This document shows, one piece after another, positions 51,527 to 62,319 of a stretch of DNA of 64,000 nucleotides. Under the pieces are notes generated by a model. It had not been told where the DNA came from, did no database searches, and saw only the letters and a program-made list of their open reading frames with translations. The stretch comes from Heterocephalus glaber (Eukaryota; Chordata; Mammalia; Rodentia; Bathyergidae). Each line of letters opens with the position of its first letter. Position 1 is the stretch's first letter. The DNA is taken from contig NW_004624795.1 of the NCBI RefSeq assembly GCF_000247695.1, positions 6,846,899 through 6,910,898 on the forward strand, in the 5' to 3' direction. The translations under genes were made by a program, and so were the position numbers.

Positions 51527-51720
51527 GGGTGTTGGGGATTGAATTCAGGGCCTGGGAAAAGTTCTGCATCCTCAGCCCCAGGGGATCTTTTTAACAGTTT
51601 GTTTTTCTTTTTTGACTGGTGTCAAGCACCTGGCTGCCAGCAGTCATCCTGCCTCAAGCTCCTGAATAGCTCGGACTACAGAGTAGCTGGGACTACACTT
51701 GTATACCATTGGGCCTAGCG
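51527..51720 (-). mobile_element. dID-B1 composite SINE, old
   Basis: Worn ID (51527-51583) and B1-like part (51600-51720, CAGCAGTCATCCTGCCTCAA). Confidence 0.6.
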
Positions 51721-51759
51721 TATTTATAGTGTTACAGTTGGTTTTAAAATAAAATAATG

Positions 51760-52040
51760 CTGGGCATGTTGGCACATTCCTATAATCCTACCACTAGGGA
51801 GGCTGAGGCAGGAGGATCACTGAGTTCAAGGCCAGCCTGAGCTACACTCAGATCTTGTCTCAAAAAACCAAAACCAGCTGGGTGTGGTGGTGCATGCCTG
51901 TGATCCTAGCACTGGGGAGGCTGAGGCAGGAGTATGGAGGATCAAGGAGAGATCGAGGCCAGTCTGGAATACATAATGAGTTCAAGGCCAGCCCGAACTG
52001 TATAATGAGACCCTGTCTCAAAAAACAAAAACCAAAACAA
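51760..52040 (+). mobile_element. Two B1 SINEs in tandem
   Basis: Short B1 (51760-51872) and duplicated-type B1 (51877-52040). Confidence 0.87.
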
Positions 52041-52138
52041 ACTTTGGGGAATGTAATTAGTCTGCTGCTTCAGGTGGTAATTTAGCTGGAAACATCCGGA
52101 GCGGCTGTTCTGTGTTGTGCCCATGAAATATACTTGTT

Positions 52139-52205
52139 TTGGAGACAGGATCTCTATGTAGGCCAGGCCAGCCCTGAACTTGGGATCTCCCATCTCAGCC
52201 TCTGC
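52139..52205 (-). mobile_element. B1 SINE fragment
   Basis: GGAGACAGGATCTCTATGTA to CATCTCAGCCTCTGC; only about 50 bp before the exon 5 acceptor. Confidence 0.75.
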
Positions 52206-52257
52206 AGTGACTTTTGCACTGTGAAACACAGTAACCAGTAACTGTTCTCTTTCTTAG

Positions 52258-52375
52258 GAACATCATTCATGGCAGTGATTCAGTAAAAAGCGCTGAGAAG
52301 GAGATCAGCCTGTGGTTTAAGCCGGAAGAGCTGGTCGACTACAAGTCCTGTGCTCACAACTGGATCTATGAGTAG
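52258..52375 (+). CDS. NME2: NME2 coding exon 5 (residues 114-152, stop)
   Basis: Encodes [20 protein letters not shown] and the end SCAHNWIYE, stop TAG at 52373-52375. Catalytic His118 is kept, as is Lys135 (LWFK). Acceptor TTCTTAG ends at 52257. Confidence 0.98.
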
Positions 52376-52475
52376 CAGTGGGAAGAGCTCTGAGTTTCGC
52401 TCAGCTGACTGGGGAGGGTCACAGGGACCCTTCTTTTCTGAAGCCCGTTTCCCAATAAAGCCTTGGGACCGGCGG
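52376..52475 (+). terminator. NME2: NME2 3' UTR with polyadenylation signal
   Basis: AATAAA at 52454-52459, 79 bp after the stop, gives a short 3' UTR ending near 52475. Confidence 0.9.
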
Positions 52476-52861
52476 CATCCTGTGGTTCCTTGATGCCGAG
52501 CAGCTGGTGCCCCTGGCCTCTTGGCCTGGATCCCTCAGAGCCCGGCTGTGGGAGAACATGGCCCTGGCCAGCGGCATGGTTACTGTTTCCTTCTGTGAGG
52601 AAGGTCTGGAAACCCGGGGGGAGGCCCGTCCGGATTTGCACCTGTGCTGTGCAGTCTGGGTGGGCTCCCTGAGCCAACATGGAGGACCCCTGGAGCCAGG
52701 GTAGCGCCCAACTGTGACTCAAGATGAAAGCAACTGACCCAGTTCCCCAGGCCAGGTTGTTCCAAAAGTGTTTCTGCAACCCTACATCCTGGTCAGACCC
52801 TGGGGTGATTTACTAAGCTTGTTGCCTGGGCTTGAGGCGAGAAGGGGAAGATTCACATTCT

Positions 52862-53017
52862 AAGTTGGGTGTGGTGGTGTGTTTCTGTAATTTCTCTAGG
52901 AGGCCAAGAGAATCCCAAATTGCCCAGACTGGGCAATTTATCAAGACCTGTCTCAAAAGCAAAAGGGCTGGGGATGGCTCAGTTTGAAGACCCTGGGTTC
53001 AATCACTAATACAAAGG
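52862..53017 (+). mobile_element. B1-dID composite SINE
   Basis: TGGGCAATTTATCAAGACC in the B1 part, then GGCTGGGGATGGCTCAGTTT and GGGTTCAATCACTAATAC. Confidence 0.82.
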
Positions 53018-53125
53018 AAATACTCAGTTTTTGAAGTTAATTTTGCTTTACTGGCAGTTGTAAAAATGCTTTTGTAGCATTATCTTTTGGAGTCTGCCTT
53101 TTGAAAACAGTGACAAACGGATGGT

Positions 53126-53240
53126 TTTTTTTTTTGGACAGGGTCTCGCTATGCAGCCCCGGCTGGTCAAACTCAAGGTGATCCTCGTGCCTCAGCCTCC
53201 AGAGTGCTGGAATTACAGGCATGAGCCACCGGGCCTGACC
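53126..53240 (-). mobile_element. B1 SINE
   Basis: TTTTGGACAGGGTCTCGCTA to GAGCCACCGGGCCTGACC. Confidence 0.83.
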
Positions 53241-53384
53241 AGGTTAATTGTTTTCATGTACACACAGTATGAGGCATGCTGCGACGCTACACATCCATGA
53301 GTCTGAGCCTCCCCAGCCAGCAGGGAGCTGCACCTCCACCTCACACTGAACCCTCCTGCCCAACATCAGAGAACTGCTCACATA

Positions 53385-56300
53385 CGGCTTAACTTTCATT
53401 TTATTTTGTGTAAAAAAGGGCAAATTTAGTGAATTATTTTCATCTTGTACACAAAGTTATAATTTTAATGCTTTTCACATCCATGCTGAAAATTTGCAAT
53501 TTGGTAAAAATGAAAGGAACATAAATTTCTCTGAAGGAATTTTTCACGCCATTATATACACTTCATGAGAAAGTTTCAAACACTTTCTCAATGATCACGT
53601 TACCAGAAAATAAAAGATTAAATTTGTACAGATATTATCTATATATCAAATACATACAGAAATGATGTAAAAACCTTATGCAGTTTACTTTGACCTCTGT
53701 CCTCAAAAGATATGCCCAGGGACAGATACTAATCCTTTGTATAAATGACTGTGGCTTTATTTAAAATATGAAAATCAAAGGAAGAAACCCAGTTTAATCA
53801 CAGTATTTTTAAAATCCCTTCCCAATATTAAAGGATCATTACCAAATATATAGCACCATAATACAAATATTGATGGGAAAGGGTATTCACATCACGCAAA
53901 ATTAATAAAACAAACACTGAAAACCCGTGTTAGTATCCGTAGAATAAGAAGTTGATAACAGCTTTAGCTTTATCCTCATACACAGCAAGGAAAAGGTTAG
54001 AGAATTTAAACTACCAAAGTCCCCAAGTAATCCTAACAGGAAAACAAATAACAAAAAACAAACCCAAGGTCAGCAGTACGTTTTGAACCGTAAGAGAGGA
54101 AGGGGCTACAGAGCTGTAGGTCGGAGTTATGGCTAAGACAGAGCCCTGGGCAGGGCCGCCTTCACTTCCGCTCGAGGTTGTGGGCAGAGGGGCCGGCAGG
54201 GTCCTCCTCAGCAGCCTGCCAGCCAGGGTCAGGGGCCGAGCAAGCGAACTTGCTGGAGCAGGTGGGTCGGATCACTCTCACTTGCTCGCTCGGAGCCTGG
54301 CTTTGCTGTGGAACTGGAAGCTTATGAAACACGGCTACAAATGAGCATTTCACAGAGCTAATTACCAGGGCTGGCTGGCTCCAAATCCCAGCCCTCCTGG
54401 CTTATGGGGTTCCCCTGAGAGCCCCGATCCCCAAGGTGCAGGTAGAACACAGTGCTCACTGGCCGGCCGCGCCCAGAAGCGGGGGAGCGGGGAGCTAGGT
54501 GTGATCCGTGGAGCCTGAGAAGAAAGACCGCTGCCCCTCTGCCTGGAACCTTCTCGGCCTAAAGATCTGGGAAGCGCGAGGACGTCACATTTACAGTAGG
54601 TCCCTCTCAGCAATGTTGTTGAAGATAAATATCCAGTAATTTTACAGCTGAAGTCACATATATTTGACAGAGAATCAACTTGCGTTGATGGGATCTGCAT
54701 TTCTGCCCTCGAAAAGAGTCAGTGTTAAGAAATGGTGACATGCGATTCCATACATTCTTACACTATAAAGTAACACGATTTACTTCCAGTAGCTGCTACA
54801 AAACCTTATGTTATGAACCCCTCTTGCATAGAATGAGGTAAACCTGTGCGTATTACCAATGCTATTATTCCCAAAAGTAGAGCAGTATTTTAGAAAATAA
54901 ATTGCTGGTTTTTAACGTTCTATGCATTTTAAAATTCAAACAAAAATCTTACCTAAAATGTTCTCCTGGGGCTTTCTAGTGTTTAAAGCATTCCATAGGC
55001 GGAAGGACTGTCAAGGTTAATCATTTTGATTAATTCCTAGTCTGCCCTGCCTATATTCCAGAGATGGCCACAGTTAGCAAACGGAGGAGGCCAGGCTAAG
55101 ACCCAGAAGCACTTCTACAACAGATGAGTGAATTCCTGAGAGTTTAGTTATGAACCTCACTGGTAAACGCTAGAGCTCTCAGTCACAGCGCGGTAGACAG
55201 CTAGAAGACAGAGAGCAAACCTTTCACCAATTTACCCTTGGATCCTATTTTTGAAGGAAGCCATGTGAATTTTAAAATAGGGAATGTTTGGAATGGTCCA
55301 AATCAATTATTACTGTTAAAAAGAGATTCTGGTGACAGTTAAAGACAATTCATACTCTGTATGTGGAATTTTTCAGAAAATTAAGTCCTCTTTCAATTTA
55401 GTTTTCTAACAAATCCAGGACAGCTAGAAGTGGAGCTGGAATGATTTTGTAATCTGAAGTTGTTTGGCTCTGAGTAACTGACTTTGATTCTCTTGGTGAC
55501 ACAAAACATCTGTTTTGGGGTGTGGTTGTACCCAGTTTCTATCTCATGGGATGGGACGAAATGGCTGAGAACTGATCAGAATCCCTTCCGGGGGCTATTG
55601 TATTTTAGCAAGGAAAATAAAATAAACTTAGGACAATATTGCATGTTCCCAACCCCGCAACATGGAGATTGAGATCCTGTATATCTTGCCAACCATTCCA
55701 GTTTAACACTTTAGTGTTAGGATCATTTCTGACTGAAAAGAGAACATATAAAGTATCCAGAGTTCTTCCAGTTTCATACAGAACTCCAAATAAATTTTCA
55801 CAGAATGAAAAACATTTCTGTACAAACATTTAAAATGGGCTGCAGTGAAACGCCAGCGAGCAGAGCGAATGCCCTTCCGTGGTCTGTGTGGAGCCGGGCC
55901 CTCCGCAAGGGCCTCAGTTGCATATTTCTGCAGCAGAGGAAGCCGGAGATGTGACTGGCCTAACTTCTAAAATCCAAAAGTCTCCCAACAGGTACCAAAA
56001 AGGTTCATTTGTATGACAGTTCATTTGCATTTACAATTACATCCTCCTTAAATCATTTCCTTCAATCCTGCTACCTAAACTTTAATCTTACCAAAAAGTT
56101 AGAATTTCAGTTCTTGTTAACAATGCACATAAATCCAAACTTGGAAAATATTACAAAATTCTTTCAAAAGCTTCAAATACAACACAAAAATTGTCCATCT
56201 TTATAAATTGAAAAATTTCCCCTACCCCCCCGACTAAAATAGTTTCCCCACCCACCTGAAAAATCCGGAACTGAAATTTTCTGTTTAGCAAAATGTCCCA

Positions 56301-56387
56301 GTAGAATAGCCCGCTGTACAGCTGGATCGATTATAAATCAGTTCTGTGTAAAATTCTTCCCCTCCCGCCCTCAGTTTCTGAGCCGGC
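53385..56387 (-). other. MBTD1: MBTD1 3' UTR
   Basis: Follows the MBTD1 stop codon on the minus strand. About 3 kb, AT-rich and free of SINEs, unlike the surrounding DNA, as expected for a conserved 3' UTR. AATAAA on the minus strand (plus-strand TTTATT, 53400-53405) is the best distal polyadenylation signal. A minus-strand AATAAA-like TTTATT also lies near 53758. The convergent gap to the NME2 polyA signal is under 1 kb. Confidence 0.75.
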
Positions 56388-56506
56388 TCAGGGCTCTTGT
56401 TTGATGTAGAAGTTGGCAGAGCCATTGCTTTCCTGATCAGACGCTCCCTGGAGGAAGTTATAATCCTCCCCATCCAGCAGCTCCTCCTTCAGCTGCAACG
56501 TGGTCA
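56388..56506 (-). CDS. MBTD1: MBTD1 terminal coding exon
   Basis: Encodes the last 39 residues, TTLQLKEELLDGEDYNFLQG followed by ASDQESNGSANFYIKQEP, and the TGA stop (plus-strand TCA, 56388-56390). I recognise this as the C-terminus of MBTD1. That chromatin protein has an FCS zinc finger and four MBT repeats that read mono/dimethylated H4K20, and it belongs to the TIP60/NuA4 acetyltransferase complex. The acceptor (ACAG on the minus strand) lies at plus-strand 56507-56510. The exon begins with the last two bases of a split codon. The polypyrimidine tract is a (CT)n microsatellite. The MBT-domain exons lie beyond the right edge. Confidence 0.93.
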
Positions 56507-56507
56507 C

Positions 56508-56510
<3 letters not shown>

Positions 56511-56550
<40 letters not shown>

Positions 56551-56551
56551 T
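56511..56551. repeat. (GA)n / (CT)n microsatellite at a splice acceptor
   Basis: About 20 GA units on the plus strand. On the minus strand the CT run ends directly at the MBTD1 last-exon acceptor. Confidence 0.97.
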
Positions 56552-56641
56552 GCACCGCGGTTACCAAGCCTCTGCACACCCACACGGCCTCACAGTTAGT
56601 AAGACCTCTCCAAGTTCTCTCTCACTCTTAAAATTAACCCT

Positions 56642-56836
56642 GGGAAGCTGGGAGGAAGCTCAGGGGTGGCTTCTGCAAATGCGCCGAGGCCTGGGGTTTG
56701 ACTGCAAAAAACAAAACAAAAAAACTCCAGAAGTATAAGCGCTCAATTTTTTTCTTTTTGTGGTGCTGAAGACTGAACCCAGGGCCTCATGCAAGCTGGG
56801 CAAGTGCTCTGCCCCTGCGCTGTAACTCCAGAGCTC
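56642..56836. mobile_element. Two older ID SINEs, opposite strands
   Basis: Plus-strand ID 56642-56720 (GGGAGGAAGCTCAGGGGTGG) and minus-strand ID 56753-56836 (GTGCTGAAGACTGAACCCAG). Confidence 0.75.
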
Positions 56837-57127
56837 ACTTTAATTTTCAAATACACTGACCATGAAGGAAGGCTCTGCAAAGGAACAACATGACATATGG
56901 GACACTGCACAGTGGATGCCTTCAACAGAATCTTCTCATAATGGTGCTCACTAACTCGACTGTATTCATTACAATTTTTCTTATGATTAAGCATTCACTT
57001 TTATGTCAATGTCTATAGAAAGAATGACATATTCCTGCATGCTTCCAAAGTACAGTGCTTAATAAGTAACAACAGTAAATATGACTTTAATAATATAACT
57101 TTATTCCCAAAGAACACCTTCATTGAT

Positions 57128-57208
57128 TTTACACAGGTAGGGAGTGAACCCAGGGTCTCACTCAAGGAAGGAAAATACCCTAGGACCACTGAACCACACC
57201 CCAGCCCA
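57128..57208 (-). mobile_element. Older ID SINE
   Basis: AGGGAGTGAACCCAGGGTCT and CACTGAACCACACCCCAGCC. Confidence 0.7.
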
Positions 57209-57333
57209 GACAGTAAAGACTCCCTGAAGAAACAAGGATATGAGCCTCATATCAGGTGTAACATTATAAATCATATAAAACAGCATTGGTAATATAAATT
57301 ATACACATATAAATTTATAAAAATAAAACTGAC

Positions 57334-57478
57334 AGCCGGGTGCGGTGGTGCACACCTGTAATCCCAGAATTTGGGAGGCTGAGGCGGGAGGACTACCAAG
57401 AGTTTGAGGCCAGCCTGGAATACACAGTGAGTTCAAGACCAGCCTGAACTACCTAGCGAGACCTTGTCTCAAAAACAA
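57334..57478 (+). mobile_element. B1 SINE with internal duplication
   Basis: GCCGGGTGCGGTGGTGCACA; keeps several CpGs. Confidence 0.9.
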
Positions 57479-57624
57479 AATAAAACAAAAAAGCAACAAC
57501 AACAAAAAACCCCTGACATTAAATAAAGTCCCATAGTGGAACTAAAATTATGGGGAACTTGGGAAGTTACTCTAGTTCAAATAAAAATGTACTGACAATG
57601 GAAATGTGAAAATCATCAGTGCAA

Positions 57625-57706
57625 GGGCCGCAGATGTAGCTTAGTGGTAGGTAGAGCACTTGACCAGCATATGCAAGATCCTGGGTTCAATTCCTAGTAC
57701 CACAGC
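57625..57706 (+). mobile_element. ID SINE, classical type
   Basis: GATGTAGCTTAGTGGTAGGT, with a small duplication (GTAGGTAGAGC), and GGGTTCAATTCC. Confidence 0.83.
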
Positions 57707-57937
57707 AAACACAAAAACCCCCAAACCAGAAAACAACCAAAACACAAAACCTCTCTACAAAACCAAAGTTGCTCACTTTCCCCGTGAGATCGCTGACAGC
57801 AGCGCTCACTGCCTACACGAGCCCACAGCCCAGCAGCCCTTCACTTCAGCGTCTCTGTTCTGCGTAGAACTGCTTCCGAAGGGCTGCATCCTGGGAACAG
57901 GGGTCGTGCTGGCCAGGACTCTGGGAGCAAAGATCAG

Positions 57938-58003
57938 CCCAGCTGTTTAGGAGGTGTAGGCAGGGGCCAGCCTGAACTATACAGTGAGACCCTATCTGAA
58001 AAA
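57938..58003 (+). mobile_element. B1 SINE fragment
   Basis: TTTAGGAGGTGTAGGCAGGG then CCAGCCTGAACTATACAGTG. Confidence 0.7.
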
Positions 58004-58499
58004 TTTTTTTTTAAAAAAGTTTCATTTTGCCAGGCCCCAAAGTGATCTTAGGCCATGCCTGAGATTTTTATCCCCTTTCAACTTGGGGTTCCCCACAGCC
58101 TGACTCCTCAGCGCCCTCAGCCGGCCCTGCTCCAGGCCTGAGCATAGGGCTTCTCCCTCAAAAGGTACTCCCTATTCTCTTCTTTTAATGAAAATGATCT
58201 CACCCAGGTATTGGCCTAATGTCAACAGCCACCAACGTGTGTTCGGATTTCTTAAAGTCAGTGTCCAACCACAGCTGAGCTGGTGAAGCTTCAGATCTAT
58301 ACAGAGCAAGAGAGGTGACCTTCTGTGTTCCTGCACCCAGGGCCACCTAGCCCCAGGGAGCAGAGCCAAGCCTCCCCCGAGCTTTACACAGCTTGCTGAA
58401 CTGCGCTTCGGCCTCCGGCCTCCGCTGCTTCAAGGATCTGTGTGCTGGAGACAGGAACCAGGACTTCTGCCTGGCAGAAAAGCGCTCTACACTGAGCTA
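58004..58499. other. MBTD1 intronic sequence
   Basis: Nothing recognised except a worn ID-like word run near 58440-58500. Confidence 0.4.
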
Positions 58500-58563
58500 C
58501 AGGGCCCAGGATTTAGCTCAGTGGTTCCATCCCCTGCCTCGAAAGTGCAAGGTCCAGAGTTGG
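58500..58563 (+). mobile_element. ID-like SINE, 3' end lost
   Basis: A box intact; stops at GGTCCAGAGTTGG without GGTACC or a tail. Confidence 0.8.
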
Positions 58564-58754
58564 AGGGGAGGGGGAAGTGCTACAGTCTGGTTTTCTTTTA
58601 AAGTCTGAGTGACTATTTCAAAGGAGAGATCTGACACAAATCTGAAAAGCACTCCTGAAGGAGCGCAGCCTGCCTCCCTGCGGGCATCTGGCTCCAAACA
58701 AAAGGTAAACTTTTTTGTTTTTATTATGTATTTTCCATTAAAAACTCTAGTCCT

Positions 58755-58834
58755 TGCCTGCCTCACAAGCGCAAGGACCTGAGTTCGACCCCTGGTACCA
58801 AAAACAAACACACAAACCAACGAACCACAACAAC
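58755..58834 (+). mobile_element. ID-like SINE, 5'-truncated
   Basis: Perfect AAAAACTCTAGTCCT at 58740-58754 and 58835-58849. The element starts at TGCCTGCCTCACAAG, lacking the A box. Confidence 0.95.
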
Positions 58835-58909
58835 AAAAACTCTAGTCCTCCCTGGTTACTGGCTCCACTTTCAGTTTTCTGCGATCAATTGTAGTTGAAA
58901 GTATTTTTT

Positions 58910-58939
58910 TTTTTTTTTGGTACCAGGGATCGAAATTGG
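58910..58939 (-). mobile_element. Ultra-short ID-like insertion
   Basis: T run plus GGTACCAGGGATCGAAA between copies of AAGTATTTTTT (58899-58909 and 58940-58950). Confidence 0.8.
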
Positions 58940-58959
58940 AAGTATTTTTTGTCATTAAT

Positions 58960-59094
58960 CTCTTTTTTTTTTTGAGACAGGGTCTGGCTGTGTACTCCAG
59001 GCTGGCCTTGAACTCATGACGTAGTTCAGGATTTCCTTGAACTCTTGGTGTCCTCCTACCCCCAAGCCCAAGTATACACCCCCATGCCTGGCTT
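58960..59094 (-). mobile_element. B1 SINE with internal duplication
   Basis: TTTTTTGAGACAGGGTCTGG to CCCCCATGCCTGGC. Confidence 0.83.
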
Positions 59095-59114
59095 TTTTTT
59101 GCTCATCTCTTTTA

Positions 59115-59200
59115 TTTTTATTTTTGGTACCGGGGATTGAACTCGGGACCTTGCGCTTGCAAGGCAGGCAGCGGCACCACTGAGCTAAATCCCCGGCCCT
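59115..59200 (-). mobile_element. ID-like SINE
   Basis: TCTCTTTTATTTTT flanks both ends; both boxes intact. Confidence 0.93.
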
Positions 59201-59562
59201 CTCTTTTATTTTTTAAAAAAATCTCTTAATGCGCTCAATGTATAAATCAAATTTGAACGTGGGTATATATGTGGAGGAGGAAAGTGGTATCTGTGTGTAC
59301 AGTTCGGTACTCTCTGGGCTTTCTGGCATCTGTCAGGGGACCTGGAACGGGCTAAGAAGACCATGTGGGACATAAATTGGGATCTGTCCACACTGAAAAA
59401 AAAAAAATTATTTCCGAGGTGAATTAGGACTCAAATTGTACCTGGGTAGTAGGTATTTAAGTTTTTCAAAAAGTAATAGCACTATGTGGAACAATAATTA
59501 GTGATTACAACTTTTAAAACCCAACAGTAGTCACAGAAAAATGCCTCATTTCTCGCTTTTTC

Positions 59563-59643
59563 TTTCTTGGTGGTGCTAGGGATCAAATCCGGGGTCTTGG
59601 CTATGTCAGGCAAGAGCTCTACCACTAAGCTATTCCCTAGCCC
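59563..59643 (-). mobile_element. Older ID SINE
   Basis: GGTGGTGCTAGGGATCAAAT and AAGAGCTCTACCACTAAGCT. Confidence 0.8.
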
Positions 59644-59875
59644 AACAGATTACTTTAAAAAAAACATCGTCTGTCTTCTCTCATATTATGATAATCTCTT
59701 GAGAAAGGACAATTTCATCTTATTGTGCTACCAGTTTGGGCATTGGCAGAGGAAAATTTAACAGTGCAAAGACAGAAAAGCAAATATACTCCATATATAA
59801 AAACAGTAAAACAAAAAACTAATCAGACTGTTGAAAGGTAAAGCAAAATTGTGCAGTTTAAAAAAAAAAATTAAC

Positions 59876-59953
59876 ATAGGGGATTTAGCTCAGTGGTTCT
59901 GCCACCTGCCTTACAAGTGCAAGGACCCGAGTTCGATCCCCAGTACCAAAAAC
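59876..59953 (+). mobile_element. ID-like SINE
   Basis: AAATTAAYATAG flanks both ends; both boxes intact. Confidence 0.93.
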
Positions 59954-62130
59954 GAAAACAAAAAAAATTAATATAGTTAACAATGCTGTTACAGTGAACA
60001 GTATCAAATGTATAAGTTATCCTTCTAATCTAGACAACATGCATTAAGCATTAAGATCATTTTAACGCCAGCACTACAATAAACACATGGAAACAAAGCC
60101 CCTGTTTCATTAAAGGTGCAGTACCCACAATAAAAGGTTGGTTGAACCGTGTCCCGTTAGGATGATCAGATGGCTCAATGAATGGGAATCACTCTGCTTC
60201 CAGTCAAGCATGTGCCATTCAAACGGGGTCTTAGCAGAGAGAGAGGCCGAGTTTCTAAGGCACACCCTGAAGCTTTGTGCATTTATCGCTGACGACACAC
60301 TTCTGGACTAGGCTTCTAACCATGTTAAAATATGGAAATGATGTGCTTGAAAGATCGCTCAAGATACAGGTGAAACATTCACTCAGATGTGCAATGTTTT
60401 CATGCAGTTTCAGTGTTCCCATGGACTCTGAGATAAGGCTTGTCCAGGATGTTCCCACCAACCCTTTCTCCCCAGGCCTCATCCTCTGTGAATGATGGAT
60501 GAAACACAACAGAGCCTCTGGCTGCAGCTCCCTCTCTACACAAAGGCATTTTCTGAGCTCTGTCCTAAAAAGGAAGTCACTTAATGACACTAAGCACTAA
60601 CACTTCAGGAGATAAACTAACCGAAACGACATTTTCCCAACTACACAGTCCATTAATAATGAAGAACAGCTAAACCCCAGCACTGTAGCTTTCAGATCCT
60701 TCAGGTGGCAAAGCGGTCCCTGGGTGGTTTCACCAGCGTGAAATCCCACCTCATTCCATCCAGCAGGGGACGCGACAGGACCTGAGAGAAGCAAGTCCCG
60801 CAAGGAGGCGCTGTGGGTTCTCGGGGGTTCTGCCAACCTCTGAAATCAAGTTCTGCTTCACATGAATCAGAACCTCTCACAAAGCACGATACACGCCTCC
60901 GAAATTAATGTTTAACAAAAATGCACTTCCAAAATCCAACAAAAGTTCAAACATTCAGAACTCATAGTATCCATACTTAAAAAGGTGAAAGATGACTGCT
61001 TCATAAATACCCGGATGAAAAAAATTAAACAGAAACCAGAAGCTAGAATGCTCTTCAGTTAGACTTTGAGGGTTTTCCACTAAAAGGCAGGTAACTTGGT
61101 AATCCCAGTCCCAAGCAGTTTGTCATGTAAAACAAACACTGTGATTTCCTCTGGATATAAGGACATCAGAAAAACAGAGCGGGAAGGAGCCAGATGGCCC
61201 TAACACACTGTGACAGATGTCAAAAGCTAAAGAGTATGTCCTCTGAAAACGCCGCCCCCCCAAAAAAGAGGTCAGTAACTTCAGGTGACAAAATATTAGC
61301 AAACAGCAGAGAAGGAAACAGCTAGGCACGAAGTTCCCTCTAGATTTTCAACATACAGAAGACATTTTAAAGAATGCTGGCCAGATGACACAATGTAGTT
61401 TAAAATCAGCAGCTGGGACAAGGAAGCAGACATGCCCGGCAGATACAACTTTGGCTTTGCAGCTCTGTGATCTGGACCCAGGCCCAATGGTCGGCATAGG
61501 GATGGGAAGCTTTTCTGACCCCTCAGAAAAAGGTAACGCCACACACAAAGGGTAAAAACCTTCTGCCCTGGCCTAACCAATTAAATGTCGTTTATATCAT
61601 GCATCACTATATATATACAAACACGAAAGTGTGCAAAATATAGAAATAAGTCACCTAAATTCAACACCAAGATTATCCAGATATTGTCCTTCTCCACCTG
61701 GATTATTCAGCTACAATCATGGTAAATGTTACCACCAAAACCTATATGAACACAGAGCTGACACCACACCCTGGCTGCGTGTGGGACACTGAGCAATGTC
61801 AGGAACCAAGCCTCTGGTCAGGGTCTGATCCGGGGACCAAGGCCTCCACACAGCTGTCCCTGTAAGGCTGCGCCAAACTGCGATGCACAATGGTCAGGAA
61901 TTTGAATGAATCATGAAATACTGCAAGCTGCCCCGTGCAACTCCATCAACTGCTCCCCTGATGACCTGTCTCAGTGAAATGACTACCGAGGCCCAGTGAG
62001 AATGAATTTAGGAAGAGAAGGAGGAGAAATAGAATGAGTCGGCATCTGTCACAGCAGAGTGCGCCCTGTGCCCGCCACCCTGCCCAGCATGGACCCTGTG
62101 CAGTACCTGCGGTGCCGGGCGACTCGTTAC
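59954..62130 (-). other. MBTD1: SINE-free MBTD1 intron stretch
   Basis: About 2.2 kb without a recognisable SINE or LINE. No other exon could be supported. The open frame of the candidate exon to the right runs about 186 nt past its donor, so an alternative terminal exon ending here is possible but unproven. Confidence 0.5.
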
Positions 62131-62319
62131 CTGTTTTGAGGCTGGGCCTGAACTCTCGGCTAGTGCTGGGAGGCGGGAAGGCCTCTGGGGCTGTCTGTGC
62201 CGGCAGGGCTCGGTATGGAGGAGTCAACTCTTCGTCCCCAGAGAAGCTCCTCCGCACCCCACCTGTCATGGGCAGGCTCGACAAACTGACAGGCTTCTTC
62301 CCAACTGGCATCTTCCTCT
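62131..62319 (-). CDS. MBTD1: Candidate MBTD1 cassette exon (63 codons)
   Basis: On the minus strand a 189-nt open segment lies between an acceptor TTTAG (plus-strand 62320-62324) and a donor GTAACG (62125-62130). It reads RKMPVGKKPVSLSSLPMTGG, then VRRSFSGDEELTPPY and onward to RPSLKT. It leaves one base, which joins the first two bases of the terminal exon to give V-TTLQL without a frameshift. The length is a multiple of three, and the start phase fits the same upstream splice phase as the terminal exon. I do not recognise the peptide in the MBTD1 form I know, where a KK-M junction precedes TTLQL. It may be an isoform-specific exon or a lineage-specific one. Confidence 0.5.

Noticed and set aside
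56388..56585. Start codon and Leu-Ser repeat before the MBTD1 C-terminus
   Set aside because: The Leu/Ser run is the translated (CT)n tract of the intron; the exon begins at the ACAG acceptor.
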